A DNA stretch of 12,839 nucleotides from assembly GCA_028713595.1 (NCBI GenBank), contig JAQTNZ010000028.1, positions 1 through 12,839 of the forward strand. Direction: 5' to 3'. The notes beneath the pieces are model-generated. The model searched no databases. It worked only from the letters and a program-made list of their open reading frames with translations, and was not told the origin of the DNA. A program made the position numbers and the translations under genes. This stretch comes from Methylovulum sp. GTDB lineage: Bacteria > Pseudomonadota > Gammaproteobacteria > Methylococcales > Methylomonadaceae. This document shows, piece by piece, positions 1 through 6,635 of this stretch (position 1 is the first letter of the stretch; each line of letters begins with the position of its first letter).

Positions 1-144
1 GTCGAACCCACCCTGGACGCGCTCACCGCCTGCCTGGAAAACATCGACGCCAGGCCCGCCACCTTCAAGGGCAAACCCCACTCCCCCGCGCTCCGCAGGG
101 TCTCTGAGCAGGTCAAGGAATTAACTGATATTTATTTAGCATAG
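1..144 (+). CDS. 3' end of an unidentified gene (partial)
   Basis: Frame 1 is open from the window edge to a TAG at 142-144 and encodes the last 47 residues of a protein whose start lies outside the window. The visible tail is rich in Ala, Leu, Pro and charged residues (ending KELTDIYLA) and shows no motif I can name. The first 120 bases are about 67% G+C (80 of 120 counted), clearly richer than everything that follows. The last seven sense codons (TTA ACT GAT ATT TAT TTA GCA) switch abruptly to AT-rich codons. The reading frame is probably real because its third positions are strongly G/C. The stop lies 10 bases before the next gene, so transcription may run through into it. Function unknown. 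Confidence 0.6.
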   Translation, partial: VEPTLDALTACLENIDARPATFKGKPHSPALRRVSEQVKELTDIYLA

Positions 145-154
145 GATCGTCAAA

Positions 155-1021
155 ATGACACAATTTGTTATCGGAATCGGCTCACAACGGGCCGGCTCAA
201 CGCTGCTGCATCGGGTTTTGGAACAATGTTCACCCATTTATATGAACCCCGTTAAGGAGTTGCATTATTTTGACACCTTATTTAATGTCCGTAATGAATC
301 GGTATTAAAACATTTTTCGGTCAATCAATTGAACCGTGAAATTGAAAGGATCGTTAAGGCGGAAGATTATGCATTCATCAACAAACGCTTTAAGAATGCC
401 TTGCGGACCAATTTTTTGCTGGCGACCAAACCTGTGCAAAAAATTGACTACATTGACCTGTTCCGGCCCGTGGCAAGGCATTATGAAATGCTGGGGGAAA
501 TCACCCCGGAATATATGATTTTGCCTGAAGAGGGTATCCGTAAAATGCGGGAAGTGGTCGGTGAGAATGCCAAAATATTATTGTTGGCGAGAAATCCGGT
601 GAAACGGTTTGTGTCGGCATTTAAGCTGTTAATGCACGGTTTGCCCAATTCCAAGCAATTGGTTTTTGAAGAAGAGATGCTCAAAATCCTTGATAGTGGC
701 GGGGAATGGATGCGGGTGCAGGATGCGCTCAATGATTACGAAACGGCCCTGACCCGCTACCAACAAGAATTTCCGCATGTGCTGATGCTAAGCCACGATG
801 CTTTGTTTGGTGCGGTTGAAGAAACGGCCGCCCTGTTGTCGGAGTTTTTGGAAACCCAAATTTCCGTGGGCAATTACCGAAAAATTGTCGGCACCAAAGT
901 GAACGCGCTGGATGACACCAAAGAATTGTCTGATGGTACTATCACCGTACTGGAAACCAGATATTCAGAAAACCAACGGTATCTGAATGATGTGTTTGGT
1001 AAAGCCGCCTGTATCGCCTAA
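155..1021 (+). CDS. PAPS-dependent sulfotransferase family protein
   Basis: This 288-residue protein probably transfers sulfate from PAPS to a hydroxyl or amino group of a glycan or small metabolite; the acceptor cannot be read from the sequence. The 5'-phosphosulfate loop is visible at residues 9-22 (GSQRAGSTLLHRVL, with the R/K-x-G-S/T-T/S-x-L pattern). It is followed by KELHYFD at 34-40, GEITPEY at 114-120 and the 3'-phosphate-binding strand and helix ILLLARNPVKRFVSAF at 141-156. Length is normal for bacterial sulfotransferases. There is no signal peptide or membrane segment, so it is presumably cytoplasmic. The ATG at 155 has a weak AGGA upstream. The next sulfotransferase gene starts 16 bases after its stop, so the two probably form an operon. 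It resembles the protein at 4578 in its first 45 residues (IGIGSQRAGST / IGIGAQKSGTS, KELHYFDTL / KELHFFDSL), suggesting paralogy. Confidence 0.88.
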   Translation: MTQFVIGIGSQRAGSTLLHRVLEQCSPIYMNPVKELHYFDTLFNVRNESVLKHFSVNQLNREIERIVKAEDYAFINKRFKNALRTNFLLATKPVQKIDYIDLFRPVARHYEMLGEITPEYMILPEEGIRKMREVVGENAKILLLARNPVKRFVSAFKLLMHGLPNSKQLVFEEEMLKILDSGGEWMRVQDALNDYETALTRYQQEFPHVLMLSHDALFGAVEETAALLSEFLETQISVGNYRKIVGTKVNALDDTKELSDGTITVLETRYSENQRYLNDVFGKAACIA

Positions 1022-1037
1022 AATAAGGAAAACAATT

Positions 1038-1862
1038 ATGATCGAAAAGCTTCTAATTGGTGCCGGGGCAATGAAAGCAGGCACGACTTGGCTATATAAG
1101 CAGCTAGAAACACACCCTGATATAAGCTTTACACCGGAAAAAGAAATCCACTATTTTTCTTATATCAATGGCATGGGCAACAAGCTCTCAGAAAAGGAGC
1201 GGACACGCAAATATAATCGGGCAATTGAGCGTAATTCCAGACCCAAAATTGTCAAGTGGTATAAAAATTATGCCAAGCCGCCGTCACTTGACGATGATTG
1301 GTATTGTTCCTTATTCGCCGATGTGCCTGAACAAGCGTATTGCGCCGATTTTTCCAACCAGTACGCCCTGTTGGCTGAAAAAGACTTGGAGCAGATACTC
1401 AAGGTCGCCAAAGACGTTAAGATTATCTACACCTTGCGTGACCCGTTGGCACGGTTATGGTCGCATGTGAAATTCCAATATAAGTTTGTGGGTGAAGAAC
1501 ACGGTGTCGATGATATTTCGGTCAGTGACTTTAGAAAAATCATTTCTAAGCCTTGGTTTTGGGACAATGCCGAATATCTGGCCAATTACCGCCGTTTAGC
1601 CAACGTGTTTGGTGAAAGCCAAGTAAAACTGCTGTATTTGGAAGATTTTGTGGCCTTTCCACAAGGGTCCCTCTGGGGCGTGGAAAAATTCTTGGACATT
1701 GCCCATGTTGAGTTCCTGCCGGAAGCCGCCAACAATAAGGTCAACAAAACTAAAGAGATGGCGATGCCCAAGGTATGGGAAAGGATTGCCAAAAGAAGGC
1801 TTAGGCCGATTTATGATGAGCTTTATGCACACGGCCTTAACCACCCTTCATGGCGGTGGTAA
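1038..1862 (+). CDS. PAPS-dependent sulfotransferase family protein (second of tandem pair)
   Basis: This 274-residue sulfotransferase has the PAPS 5'-phosphosulfate loop GAMKAGTTWLYKQL at residues 10-23, KEIHYFSY at 35-42, an acidic-aromatic region ADFSNQYALL at 103-112 and the 3'-phosphate motif IIYTLRDPLARLWSHVKF at 129-146. The frame stays open upstream to an ATG at 987, but that would overlap the previous gene and add 17 non-family residues. The ATG at 1038 follows TAAGGAA at 1024-1030 with good spacing and places the P-loop-like motif ten residues from the N-terminus, as in its neighbours, so I chose it. It is probably co-transcribed with the gene at 155 and ends just before a strong hairpin. 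The acceptor is unknown; the protein differs enough from its neighbour to suggest a different acceptor or ring position (inference). Confidence 0.88.
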   Translation: MIEKLLIGAGAMKAGTTWLYKQLETHPDISFTPEKEIHYFSYINGMGNKLSEKERTRKYNRAIERNSRPKIVKWYKNYAKPPSLDDDWYCSLFADVPEQAYCADFSNQYALLAEKDLEQILKVAKDVKIIYTLRDPLARLWSHVKFQYKFVGEEHGVDDISVSDFRKIISKPWFWDNAEYLANYRRLANVFGESQVKLLYLEDFVAFPQGSLWGVEKFLDIAHVEFLPEAANNKVNKTKEMAMPKVWERIAKRRLRPIYDELYAHGLNHPSWRW

Positions 1863-1881
1863 AGCGGGCCGGACATTTGAC

Positions 1882-1917
1882 AATAGCCGACTCCAGTGCC
1901 ACTAGGGTCGGCTATTT
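1882..1917 (+). terminator. Long hairpin after the tandem sulfotransferase genes
   Basis: The left arm at 1882-1898 (AATAGCCGACTCCAGTG) pairs with 1900-1916 over 17 positions, with one G-U pair and one C-A mismatch and almost no loop. It lies 20 bases after the stop at 1862 and runs into a short TTT. Because of its symmetry (A-rich before, T-rich after) it could work in both directions. Intrinsic terminator is the likeliest reading, but the T-tract is short. Confidence 0.6.
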
Positions 1918-2086
1918 AAGACAGGGCAAGTGCAACTGTCCGTGACCAAGCCTGTCGGATCGACTAAAACCCCACCTTAAAAGCCAGCGTTGGGTTTTAA
2001 ACGCCCTTATGTCGACCTAGCCAGGGTGGAAACCGGATTGCCCAAGCAACTGACGGGCCGCTGGCCTGTACTATCGGAGCTTAAAA

Positions 2087-4177
2087 ATGTTAAACGCCCG
2101 TTCTTGCAAGATTAAAAAGGCCACTTTCAAACAATCTCTATATCCGGTTTGCTTGTTGTTTGGCTTGTCCTTTCATGCCGCCGTTTCCGCCAAGCCTATA
2201 CGGCTTCCCGAAACTTATCCGATTGCCATGACTTTTCGGGCGTTTGACAACCTAAAATTAGGCAGTGATGCTTTCAAAAAGCGCCTGGATGAAAATGAAC
2301 CCTATGCCTTGATCCATGCCGTCCGTCCTGACGAAGCCGCCCAAACCATCCATCAGCGTTGGCCGGATAAAATCCTGACCCTACAGGACGCTTATGGCGG
2401 TATTCCGATAAAAGATTATGACAAAGTGTGGCCTGGGCATTTATTGTTCAAACCCGGCACCTTAAGCACGCAGAATATCAGCCCGCAAGATACCACGATT
2501 AGTGTCCAAGATACGGGCCTGATTGCGAAAAACAATCGCCGCTTACAAAAAATCAGCCAAAAGAATCCGGTTTCATTAATCATTTACGCGCTGGACAAGG
2601 ACGGGAAACCGGACTGGTCACAGGCCGAGCATATTATTGTCGAAGCCATAGACGGCCAAAAACTTATGGTGAAGCGGGGGCAATGGGGTAGTCGGCCATT
2701 AGCTTTTACGGCAGGCAAAGCCGTTATTGCCCCGCACATGATGTTCTGGTCACGGCAATGGCAACTGAACTTTAGCCTGCACAGCCCCAAGGGCGGCACC
2801 GATAACTTAACGGCGGCCGAGTGGTTTGCCCGCCATATCGCCAACAGATTGGCGCACTCTGATGCTGATGGCATTGAGTTTGATGTGGGCCGCTGGACTT
2901 GGGGCTATCCTCAAGAACACCCTATGGACATCGACAATGACCGGACCGCAGATTATGGTTATATCGATGGTGTGAACAGCTTTGGCTTAGGGGGGCAGGT
3001 GTTCTTTCGTGAACTGCGCAAACTGGTGGGGCCAGACAAGATCATTCAAGTAGACAGTAACGATGCCTTGTCTGGTGTCCGTGGTTGGCAATATTTAAAT
3101 GGCGTGCAACTGGAAGCTTTCCCGGCCGCCAACCACTTTGACCGATTTTCCACCGCTTTTTTACATTTGCGGATGTGGGTGGAAAATGCCAGCGGCTTAC
3201 CGCATATCAGTTATCCATTTACGAAAACGCCCACCACCGTCTATGCCAATGCACGCGACTCGGACGGCTCCAAAACTGATTCCAGATTTCGGATAGGTCT
3301 GGCCGCCGCCTGTTTGACAGGTATGCCGCATCCTTTTGCCAGCCTTAAAAACCTTAAATTCGATCCCGCCAATGCCAAGAACAATGCAGAAGAAGATAAC
3401 GGCAAGGATTTTGGGATTTTTGACTGGGATGAGTATCATGCAGGTGTCCGTAATGACTGGCATTGGTTAGGCCATCCGTTAGCGGCGGCGCAACAGGATC
3501 TTAGCGACTTGGGTAAAGAAGATCTGCTGGCTGGCAACCAATGGCAATGGCTTGTTGATAACGGTTTTACAGCAAAACAAAACAGTCAGGCCGCCATCAC
3601 TGTCGAACATATTCCGGCCAATATCCTGCCGGAACACATGTGGTACGGTGTCCGTTATGAGCCGAAACTGGGCGGATTGAAAACCTTGGCACAAGGCAGG
3701 CAGTATACTGTCATGTTTGATGCCAAGGGCGATGATGACTGGCATTATGCGGGGCAGACCTTTGCGCAAGTGCCAAGGATGTTGGTGATCAGCGGAGGCA
3801 TGGCGGCCAACAAAAGCAATGCCCCGCTATCCGTGCTGATTGGCCCGAAGCCGCGCACTTATCTCGTCAGTTTTGTTGCAGATGGCAAATCCGCGTTGGC
3901 ATTTGGGGTTGCCGAGCAGTTAGGTGCAACCGAATTGAGCCATATCAAGCTGCACACGGGTGGTGCCGAGCGTTGGTCGCGTGAATTTGAAAAAGGCTTG
4001 GTGTTGCTGAACATGACCCAAAACCCTTGGCTGGTCACTGTAAAAAAAGACACATACCAGCACTTAAAAGGTATTCAGGCTACCGAAACCAATAATGGGC
4101 AAGCCGTTGATGGCGAAGTGCTTGTGCCTCCCCAAGATGCTGTCTTTTTGGTGAAACGCCAAGGCCTTCCCGACTAA
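2087..4177 (+). CDS. Secreted glycoside-hydrolase-like protein with C-terminal beta domains
   Basis: This is a 696-residue exported protein. Residues 1-35 form a signal peptide (basic start, hydrophobic core PVCLLFGLSF, likely cleavage after AVSA). Residues about 45-470 look like a TIM-barrel of the putative glycosyl hydrolase-like (GHL) type: ADGIEFDVGRW at 260-270 (a beta-4-like strand with Asp/Glu), NGVQLEAFPAA at 338-348, and DWDEY at 446-450 followed by WLGHPLA at 460-466. Residues about 490-615 resemble a jelly-roll carbohydrate-binding module (GRQYTVMFDAKG at 537-548). The end, with ERWSREFEKGLVLLNMT at 628-644, resembles the C-terminal beta domain of amylase-like enzymes. It probably cuts or binds an extracellular polysaccharide in the periplasm or outside the cell. 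The ATG at 2087 follows a GGAG. Substrate and catalytic residues are inferred; a non-catalytic binding role remains possible. Confidence 0.72.
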   Translation: MLNARSCKIKKATFKQSLYPVCLLFGLSFHAAVSAKPIRLPETYPIAMTFRAFDNLKLGSDAFKKRLDENEPYALIHAVRPDEAAQTIHQRWPDKILTLQDAYGGIPIKDYDKVWPGHLLFKPGTLSTQNISPQDTTISVQDTGLIAKNNRRLQKISQKNPVSLIIYALDKDGKPDWSQAEHIIVEAIDGQKLMVKRGQWGSRPLAFTAGKAVIAPHMMFWSRQWQLNFSLHSPKGGTDNLTAAEWFARHIANRLAHSDADGIEFDVGRWTWGYPQEHPMDIDNDRTADYGYIDGVNSFGLGGQVFFRELRKLVGPDKIIQVDSNDALSGVRGWQYLNGVQLEAFPAANHFDRFSTAFLHLRMWVENASGLPHISYPFTKTPTTVYANARDSDGSKTDSRFRIGLAAACLTGMPHPFASLKNLKFDPANAKNNAEEDNGKDFGIFDWDEYHAGVRNDWHWLGHPLAAAQQDLSDLGKEDLLAGNQWQWLVDNGFTAKQNSQAAITVEHIPANILPEHMWYGVRYEPKLGGLKTLAQGRQYTVMFDAKGDDDWHYAGQTFAQVPRMLVISGGMAANKSNAPLSVLIGPKPRTYLVSFVADGKSALAFGVAEQLGATELSHIKLHTGGAERWSREFEKGLVLLNMTQNPWLVTVKKDTYQHLKGIQATETNNGQAVDGEVLVPPQDAVFLVKRQGLPD

Positions 4178-4205
4178 ACCCCACCAACCACCTTGAAACC
4201 GATGG

Positions 4206-4227
4206 AAACCGCATAAGCGAGTTTTTT
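4206..4227 (+). terminator. Possible intrinsic terminator after the glycoside-hydrolase-like gene
   Basis: AAAC plus CGC at 4206-4212 pair with GCG at 4217-4219 and GTTT at 4221-4224, with a four-base loop and one bulged A. The hairpin runs directly into T6 at 4222-4227. The stem is short, so strength is uncertain. Its position 28 bases after the stop at 4177 is right. Confidence 0.4.
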
Positions 4228-4302
4228 ATTGGCTTTGGAGCCGTTGTTTATTTAAAAAAACTTATCAATGAATTAAATATTTTTATAAACAAAAGGTTGA
4301 TA

Positions 4303-4342
4303 TTGTTTTATTAGTTTTAATTAGGCAATATATTGCCCAATA
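4303..4342 (+). promoter_or_regulatory. Palindromic promoter/operator module, copy A
   Basis: The perfect 14-base palindrome GGCAATATATTGCC (4324-4337) sits in GGCAATATATTGCCCAATA, 19 bases identical to 5759-5777. A -10-like TATATT (4329-4334) lies at the palindrome centre, and TTGTTT (4303-4308) lies 20 bases upstream. Copy B has the same element order and the same 20-base spacing. A dyad over a -10 box fits a repressor operator, but the 20-base spacer is long for a sigma-70 promoter. It could drive the sulfotransferase gene at 4578 with a leader of roughly 240 bases. Confidence 0.5.
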
Positions 4343-4397
4343 TTGTAAATGTCGGGGGGCTGGTTTCGTGCCTACAAAAAACCATGCGGCCTATTAC

Positions 4398-4530
4398 CTT
4401 CCCTGATGCTAACAACATCAAAACGGCATCTTAAGGGAAGCTAGGGTAAGCCCGCCTAAAACCATTGCTGTTGGCACAACCTTTTCCCTGCCGGGAAGGT
4501 TGCCTCTAAAAATTTAGGCATCGGCCAACA
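4398..4530 (+). promoter_or_regulatory. Structured 5' leader candidate upstream of the third sulfotransferase gene
   Basis: Several complementary segments are packed here. CTTCCCTGATGC (4398-4409) pairs with GCATC (4426-4430) and AGGGAAG (4434-4440) around a TTA bulge. TGTTGGC (4469-4475) pairs with GCCAACA (4524-4530), and this stem encloses CAACCTTTTCCC (4477-4488) paired with GGGAAGGTTG (4493-4502) over a TGCC loop. GCCTAAA (4454-4460) is fully complementary to TTTAGGC (4513-4519); that pairing would cross the outer stem, so the two are alternatives or a pseudoknot. I recognise no known riboswitch class. Whether it is transcribed and regulatory is inference. Confidence 0.35.
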
Positions 4531-4577
4531 AATATATAACATCAACGCTAGTAGACTCGAAGAAAAGGAAATAAGCA

Positions 4578-5435
4578 ATGAAACAACATAGATATATTAT
4601 CGGCATTGGGGCTCAGAAATCAGGTACCAGTTGGCTGGCGGATTATCTTTCGGAACACCCTGAGGTGTTTATGTCACCGATTAAAGAATTGCATTTTTTT
4701 GACAGCCTTTATAAGCCCAATTTATGCCCAGGTTTTGATAAAAAACGCATAAACTCATTAATGACCATAGCCCATAGCCTGAGAGAAGCGGATATTGCAA
4801 AAGAAACCGCTCGATTCCGTAAATTTAACAAGATATATGAGCGGGTCAGGATACGCGACGACATCCGGCTTTACCGCGAATACTTTGCCAGGCAGGCTGG
4901 AGATGAATCGGTGTTTTGTGAGATAAGCCCTTCCTATGCCCTAATTAACCGGCAAGGATTTAAGGCAATGAAAAGTTTGGCGGATGATGTGCGCCTTATT
5001 TATTTGTTAAGGAACCCTATTGACCGGTTTTGGTCTGAAGTGCGTATGTGGGCAAAAAACCATCCTGACACCAATGTGATAGATAAATTCGAAAATTTTA
5101 TTGATAGCCCTAATGCCACCCTTCGCTCCGAATATAACCAATCTTTGGCAACCGTATACAGTGTTTTTCCAAAAGAAAAAGTGTTTGTCCAATTTTATGA
5201 GCATTTATTTAACCTTGATGTGATCGCTCATCTGTGTGATTTTTGTGGTATAGGCTTTGTGCCTCCTGATACCGAAAAACGGGTATGGGAAGGGACCCCA
5301 TCGCCAATGACCGATGAAATGAGGGCTCGGGTTTATCAAAAACTCGGCCATGTTTATGATTGGGCAGAAGATGAATTTGGGGCAACATTGCCCCAATCCT
5401 GGCAAGCTGACATAGCGGCGTTCCGCCAAGCATAA
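4578..5435 (+). CDS. PAPS-dependent sulfotransferase family protein
   Basis: This 285-residue cytoplasmic-looking sulfotransferase has the PAPS loop GAQKSGTSWLADYL at residues 11-24, KELHFFDSLY at 36-45, CEISPSYAL at 114-122 and the 3'-phosphate-binding motif RLIYLLRNPIDRFWSEVRM at 139-157. Residues about 50-110 form a charged, probably helical insertion that may shape the acceptor site. The ATG at 4578 is preceded by AAGGAA at 4565-4570 with seven bases between, a convincing start. It is most like the protein at 155, suggesting duplication and divergence within the locus. It stands alone, with a long structured leader, so it may be regulated separately from the tandem pair. Acceptor unknown. 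Confidence 0.88.
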   Translation: MKQHRYIIGIGAQKSGTSWLADYLSEHPEVFMSPIKELHFFDSLYKPNLCPGFDKKRINSLMTIAHSLREADIAKETARFRKFNKIYERVRIRDDIRLYREYFARQAGDESVFCEISPSYALINRQGFKAMKSLADDVRLIYLLRNPIDRFWSEVRMWAKNHPDTNVIDKFENFIDSPNATLRSEYNQSLATVYSVFPKEKVFVQFYEHLFNLDVIAHLCDFCGIGFVPPDTEKRVWEGTPSPMTDEMRARVYQKLGHVYDWAEDEFGATLPQSWQADIAAFRQA

Positions 5436-5802
5436 CATGGACTAAATTATGCGGGAAACCGCCTGATTTTACTCGCTTATTTCCAGACAAAGCCCCCCCC
5501 GCTTCAAATTGTGTGGGTTCATCCTATCCGACAAGGATCTTCTTAAGTGAACTGGTTAAGCCAACAGCGTTGGATACGGTAGCTTACGCGGCCAAGCAGA
5601 AATTTTGGATGAAATGTTAAGTATATTGCCTTAAACAAAAGATATGTTTTTTATTTTGAACCTTTCCCCCATAACATGCTTTATAACAAACACCTTTTTA
5701 TCAAAAGGTTAACCTTGCAATCAAAATAAAAATTATGTTGCTTTTTTACATTTTATTGGGCAATATATTGCCCAATAAATAGCAATTAGTCGCAAAGGGT
5801 TT
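5436..5802. other. 367-base intergenic region, no gene
   Basis: No supported gene. Just after the stop there is a small hairpin GCGG-GAAA-CCGC (5451-5462) followed by a T-containing stretch, perhaps a weak terminator. A C8 run lies at 5494-5501. Short inverted repeats ATCCT/AGGAT (5521-5538) and CCAAC/GTTGG (5561-5573) follow. The box CAAAAGGTT occurs at 5702-5710, as it does upstream of copy A, and the palindromic promoter module (5738-5779) closes the region. Confidence 0.5.
5738..5779 (+). promoter_or_regulatory. Palindromic promoter/operator module, copy B (28-base perfect palindrome)
   Basis: Bases 5752-5765 (TTTATTGGGCAATA) are exactly the reverse complement of 5766-5779. The centre TATATT (5764-5769) can serve as a -10 box, with TTGCTT (5738-5743) 20 bases upstream, the same arrangement as copy A. 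It ends 23 bases before the start codon of the 122-residue protein, so it must overlap the promoter or the immediate 5' end of that transcript. That position suits an autoregulatory operator (inference). Confidence 0.55.
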
Positions 5803-6171
5803 ATGCACTTTCGTGTCCGTAAAAATGTCATTCAGCTTATCCGCGTCACTTATGATGGCAACACCAAAAAAGGCAATAACGCCATTATTGGCTCGGTAAA
5901 GCTGTCCGCCCCTGAAATTTCAGATGAATTGCGGGCCAAAATGACTGACACGGAAGTGCAGGCATTCCAAGTCTGGCTGGACACCCTGCATAAAACGGCG
6001 ATGCTCCGCGAAGAAGTGGCGGCCTTGACGTTGGCTGAAACCATGGTGTTGGCAGAAAAGTGGTTTGAGCGCGAAAATGGCCCCAGTGCCGCGCAAATGG
6101 CCGCTCAAGAGATTGTTTTCCAATGGCAATCATTACGGAAAATTTTTCTCAAAAAAGGTTTACTTGAATAA
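5803..6171 (+). CDS. Conserved-looking small hypothetical protein (122 aa)
   Basis: I cannot assign a function. The 122-residue product begins with a basic, beta-like segment (MHFRVRKNVIQLIRVTYDGNTKKGNNAIIGSVKL, quoted as residues 1-34 only in part: FRVRKNVIQLIRVTYD at 3-18). It continues with an acidic linker (SDELRAKMTDTEVQAF at 40-55) and two helical stretches (LREEVAALTLAETMVLAEKWF at about 68-88, and the C-terminal AQEIVFQWQSLRKIFLKKGLL). There is no signal peptide or membrane segment. AAAGGG at 5794-5799 serves as ribosome-binding site close to the ATG. The protein is preceded by the 28-base palindrome and followed by an HU-like gene, so a nucleic-acid-related or regulatory role is possible, but that rests on context alone. 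I have a general impression that similar short proteins occur in other proteobacteria; a homology search would settle it. Confidence 0.7.
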   Translation: MHFRVRKNVIQLIRVTYDGNTKKGNNAIIGSVKLSAPEISDELRAKMTDTEVQAFQVWLDTLHKTAMLREEVAALTLAETMVLAEKWFERENGPSAAQMAAQEIVFQWQSLRKIFLKKGLLE

Positions 6172-6236
6172 ATATATTGGCAAGTAATGTAAGGCCGCAA
6201 ACTCCCGTCCGAACAGGGAAACATCCCACTTTTATG

Positions 6237-6260
6237 AAGCCGCAACCCAAGCCGCAACCC
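6237..6260 (+). repeat. Tandem 12-base direct repeat
   Basis: AAGCCGCAACCC occurs twice head to tail (6237-6248 and 6249-6260), and the core GCCGCAA occurs a third time starting near 6194. The repeats lie in the 194-base gap in front of the HU-like gene, roughly 105-130 bases upstream of its start. They could be protein-binding sites or simple slippage products. Confidence 0.6.
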
Positions 6261-6365
6261 TAACTTGCCAAGGGCTATGGCTTTAGATGAGGTCTGTTTT
6301 CAAGGTAAGACGGCAGGGAACTAAAGCCGGATTTTTAATTAACCAAACAAATAGGATATATGACA

Positions 6366-6635
6366 ATGAAATCTCTTGAAATCGTAGAACGGATCAAACA
6401 AACCAATCCTAAGCTGTTGGGCAAAATGCCCGATGCCAAAGCTGCAAAAATTATTGCCGCCGCATTGCGGGCTGTCCACAAAGAAATCGGTGCCGCTGAA
6501 GAAGGCGCATTAAAAGTGGCCGGCTTAGGCACGTTTAAGACCCGCCAAGTCGAACGCGAAAAAGACGGCCAAAAATCCACTGTTAAAAAAGTAGGATTTA
6601 CTGCCGCAAAAATAAAAGCAAAAGCAGCAAAATAA
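6366..6635 (+). CDS. Small HU/IHF-like DNA-binding protein
   Basis: This 89-residue basic protein resembles the HU/IHF fold: an N-terminal helical pair (about residues 3-45, with AAKIIAAALRAVHKEIG at 26-42) and then VAGLGTFKTRQVER at 51-64, matching the family's V-x-G-x-G-T-F motif. The C-terminus is Lys/Ala-rich (KIKAKAAK). It is divergent: the DNA-binding arm region is short, and the usual R-N-P motif before the arm tip is replaced by KDGQKSTVKK. It probably binds DNA, perhaps as a nucleoid-associated or accessory regulatory protein. Two ATGs are possible, at 6360 and 6366; the AGGA at 6353-6356 is only three bases from the first but nine from the second, so I prefer 6366. It may act with the preceding 122-residue protein, although a 194-base gap separates them. 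Confidence 0.75.
   Translation: MKSLEIVERIKQTNPKLLGKMPDAKAAKIIAAALRAVHKEIGAAEEGALKVAGLGTFKTRQVEREKDGQKSTVKKVGFTAAKIKAKAAK

Larger units (their letters stand above)
4178..4577. other. 400-base intergenic leader region, no gene
   Basis: I see no credible reading frame. The stretch holds, in order, a possible terminator (4206-4227), an A7 run (4254-4260), a box CAAAAGGTT (4290-4298), a palindromic promoter module (4303-4342), a G6 run (about 4353), an inverted repeat CTTCCCTGATGC/GCATC-TTA-AGGGAAG (4398-4440), a cluster of complementary segments (4454-4530) and the Shine-Dalgarno site AAGGAA (4565-4570) of the next gene. Confidence 0.6.

Noticed and set aside
987..1037. Upstream ATG for the second sulfotransferase
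   Set aside because: It would overlap the preceding gene and add 17 residues before the family start; 1038 has a clear Shine-Dalgarno site.
6166..6185. AAATATATTGGCAAG as a third copy of the palindromic module
   Set aside because: It matches only one side of the dyad imperfectly and lacks the TTGyTT box, so it is probably chance similarity in AT-rich DNA.
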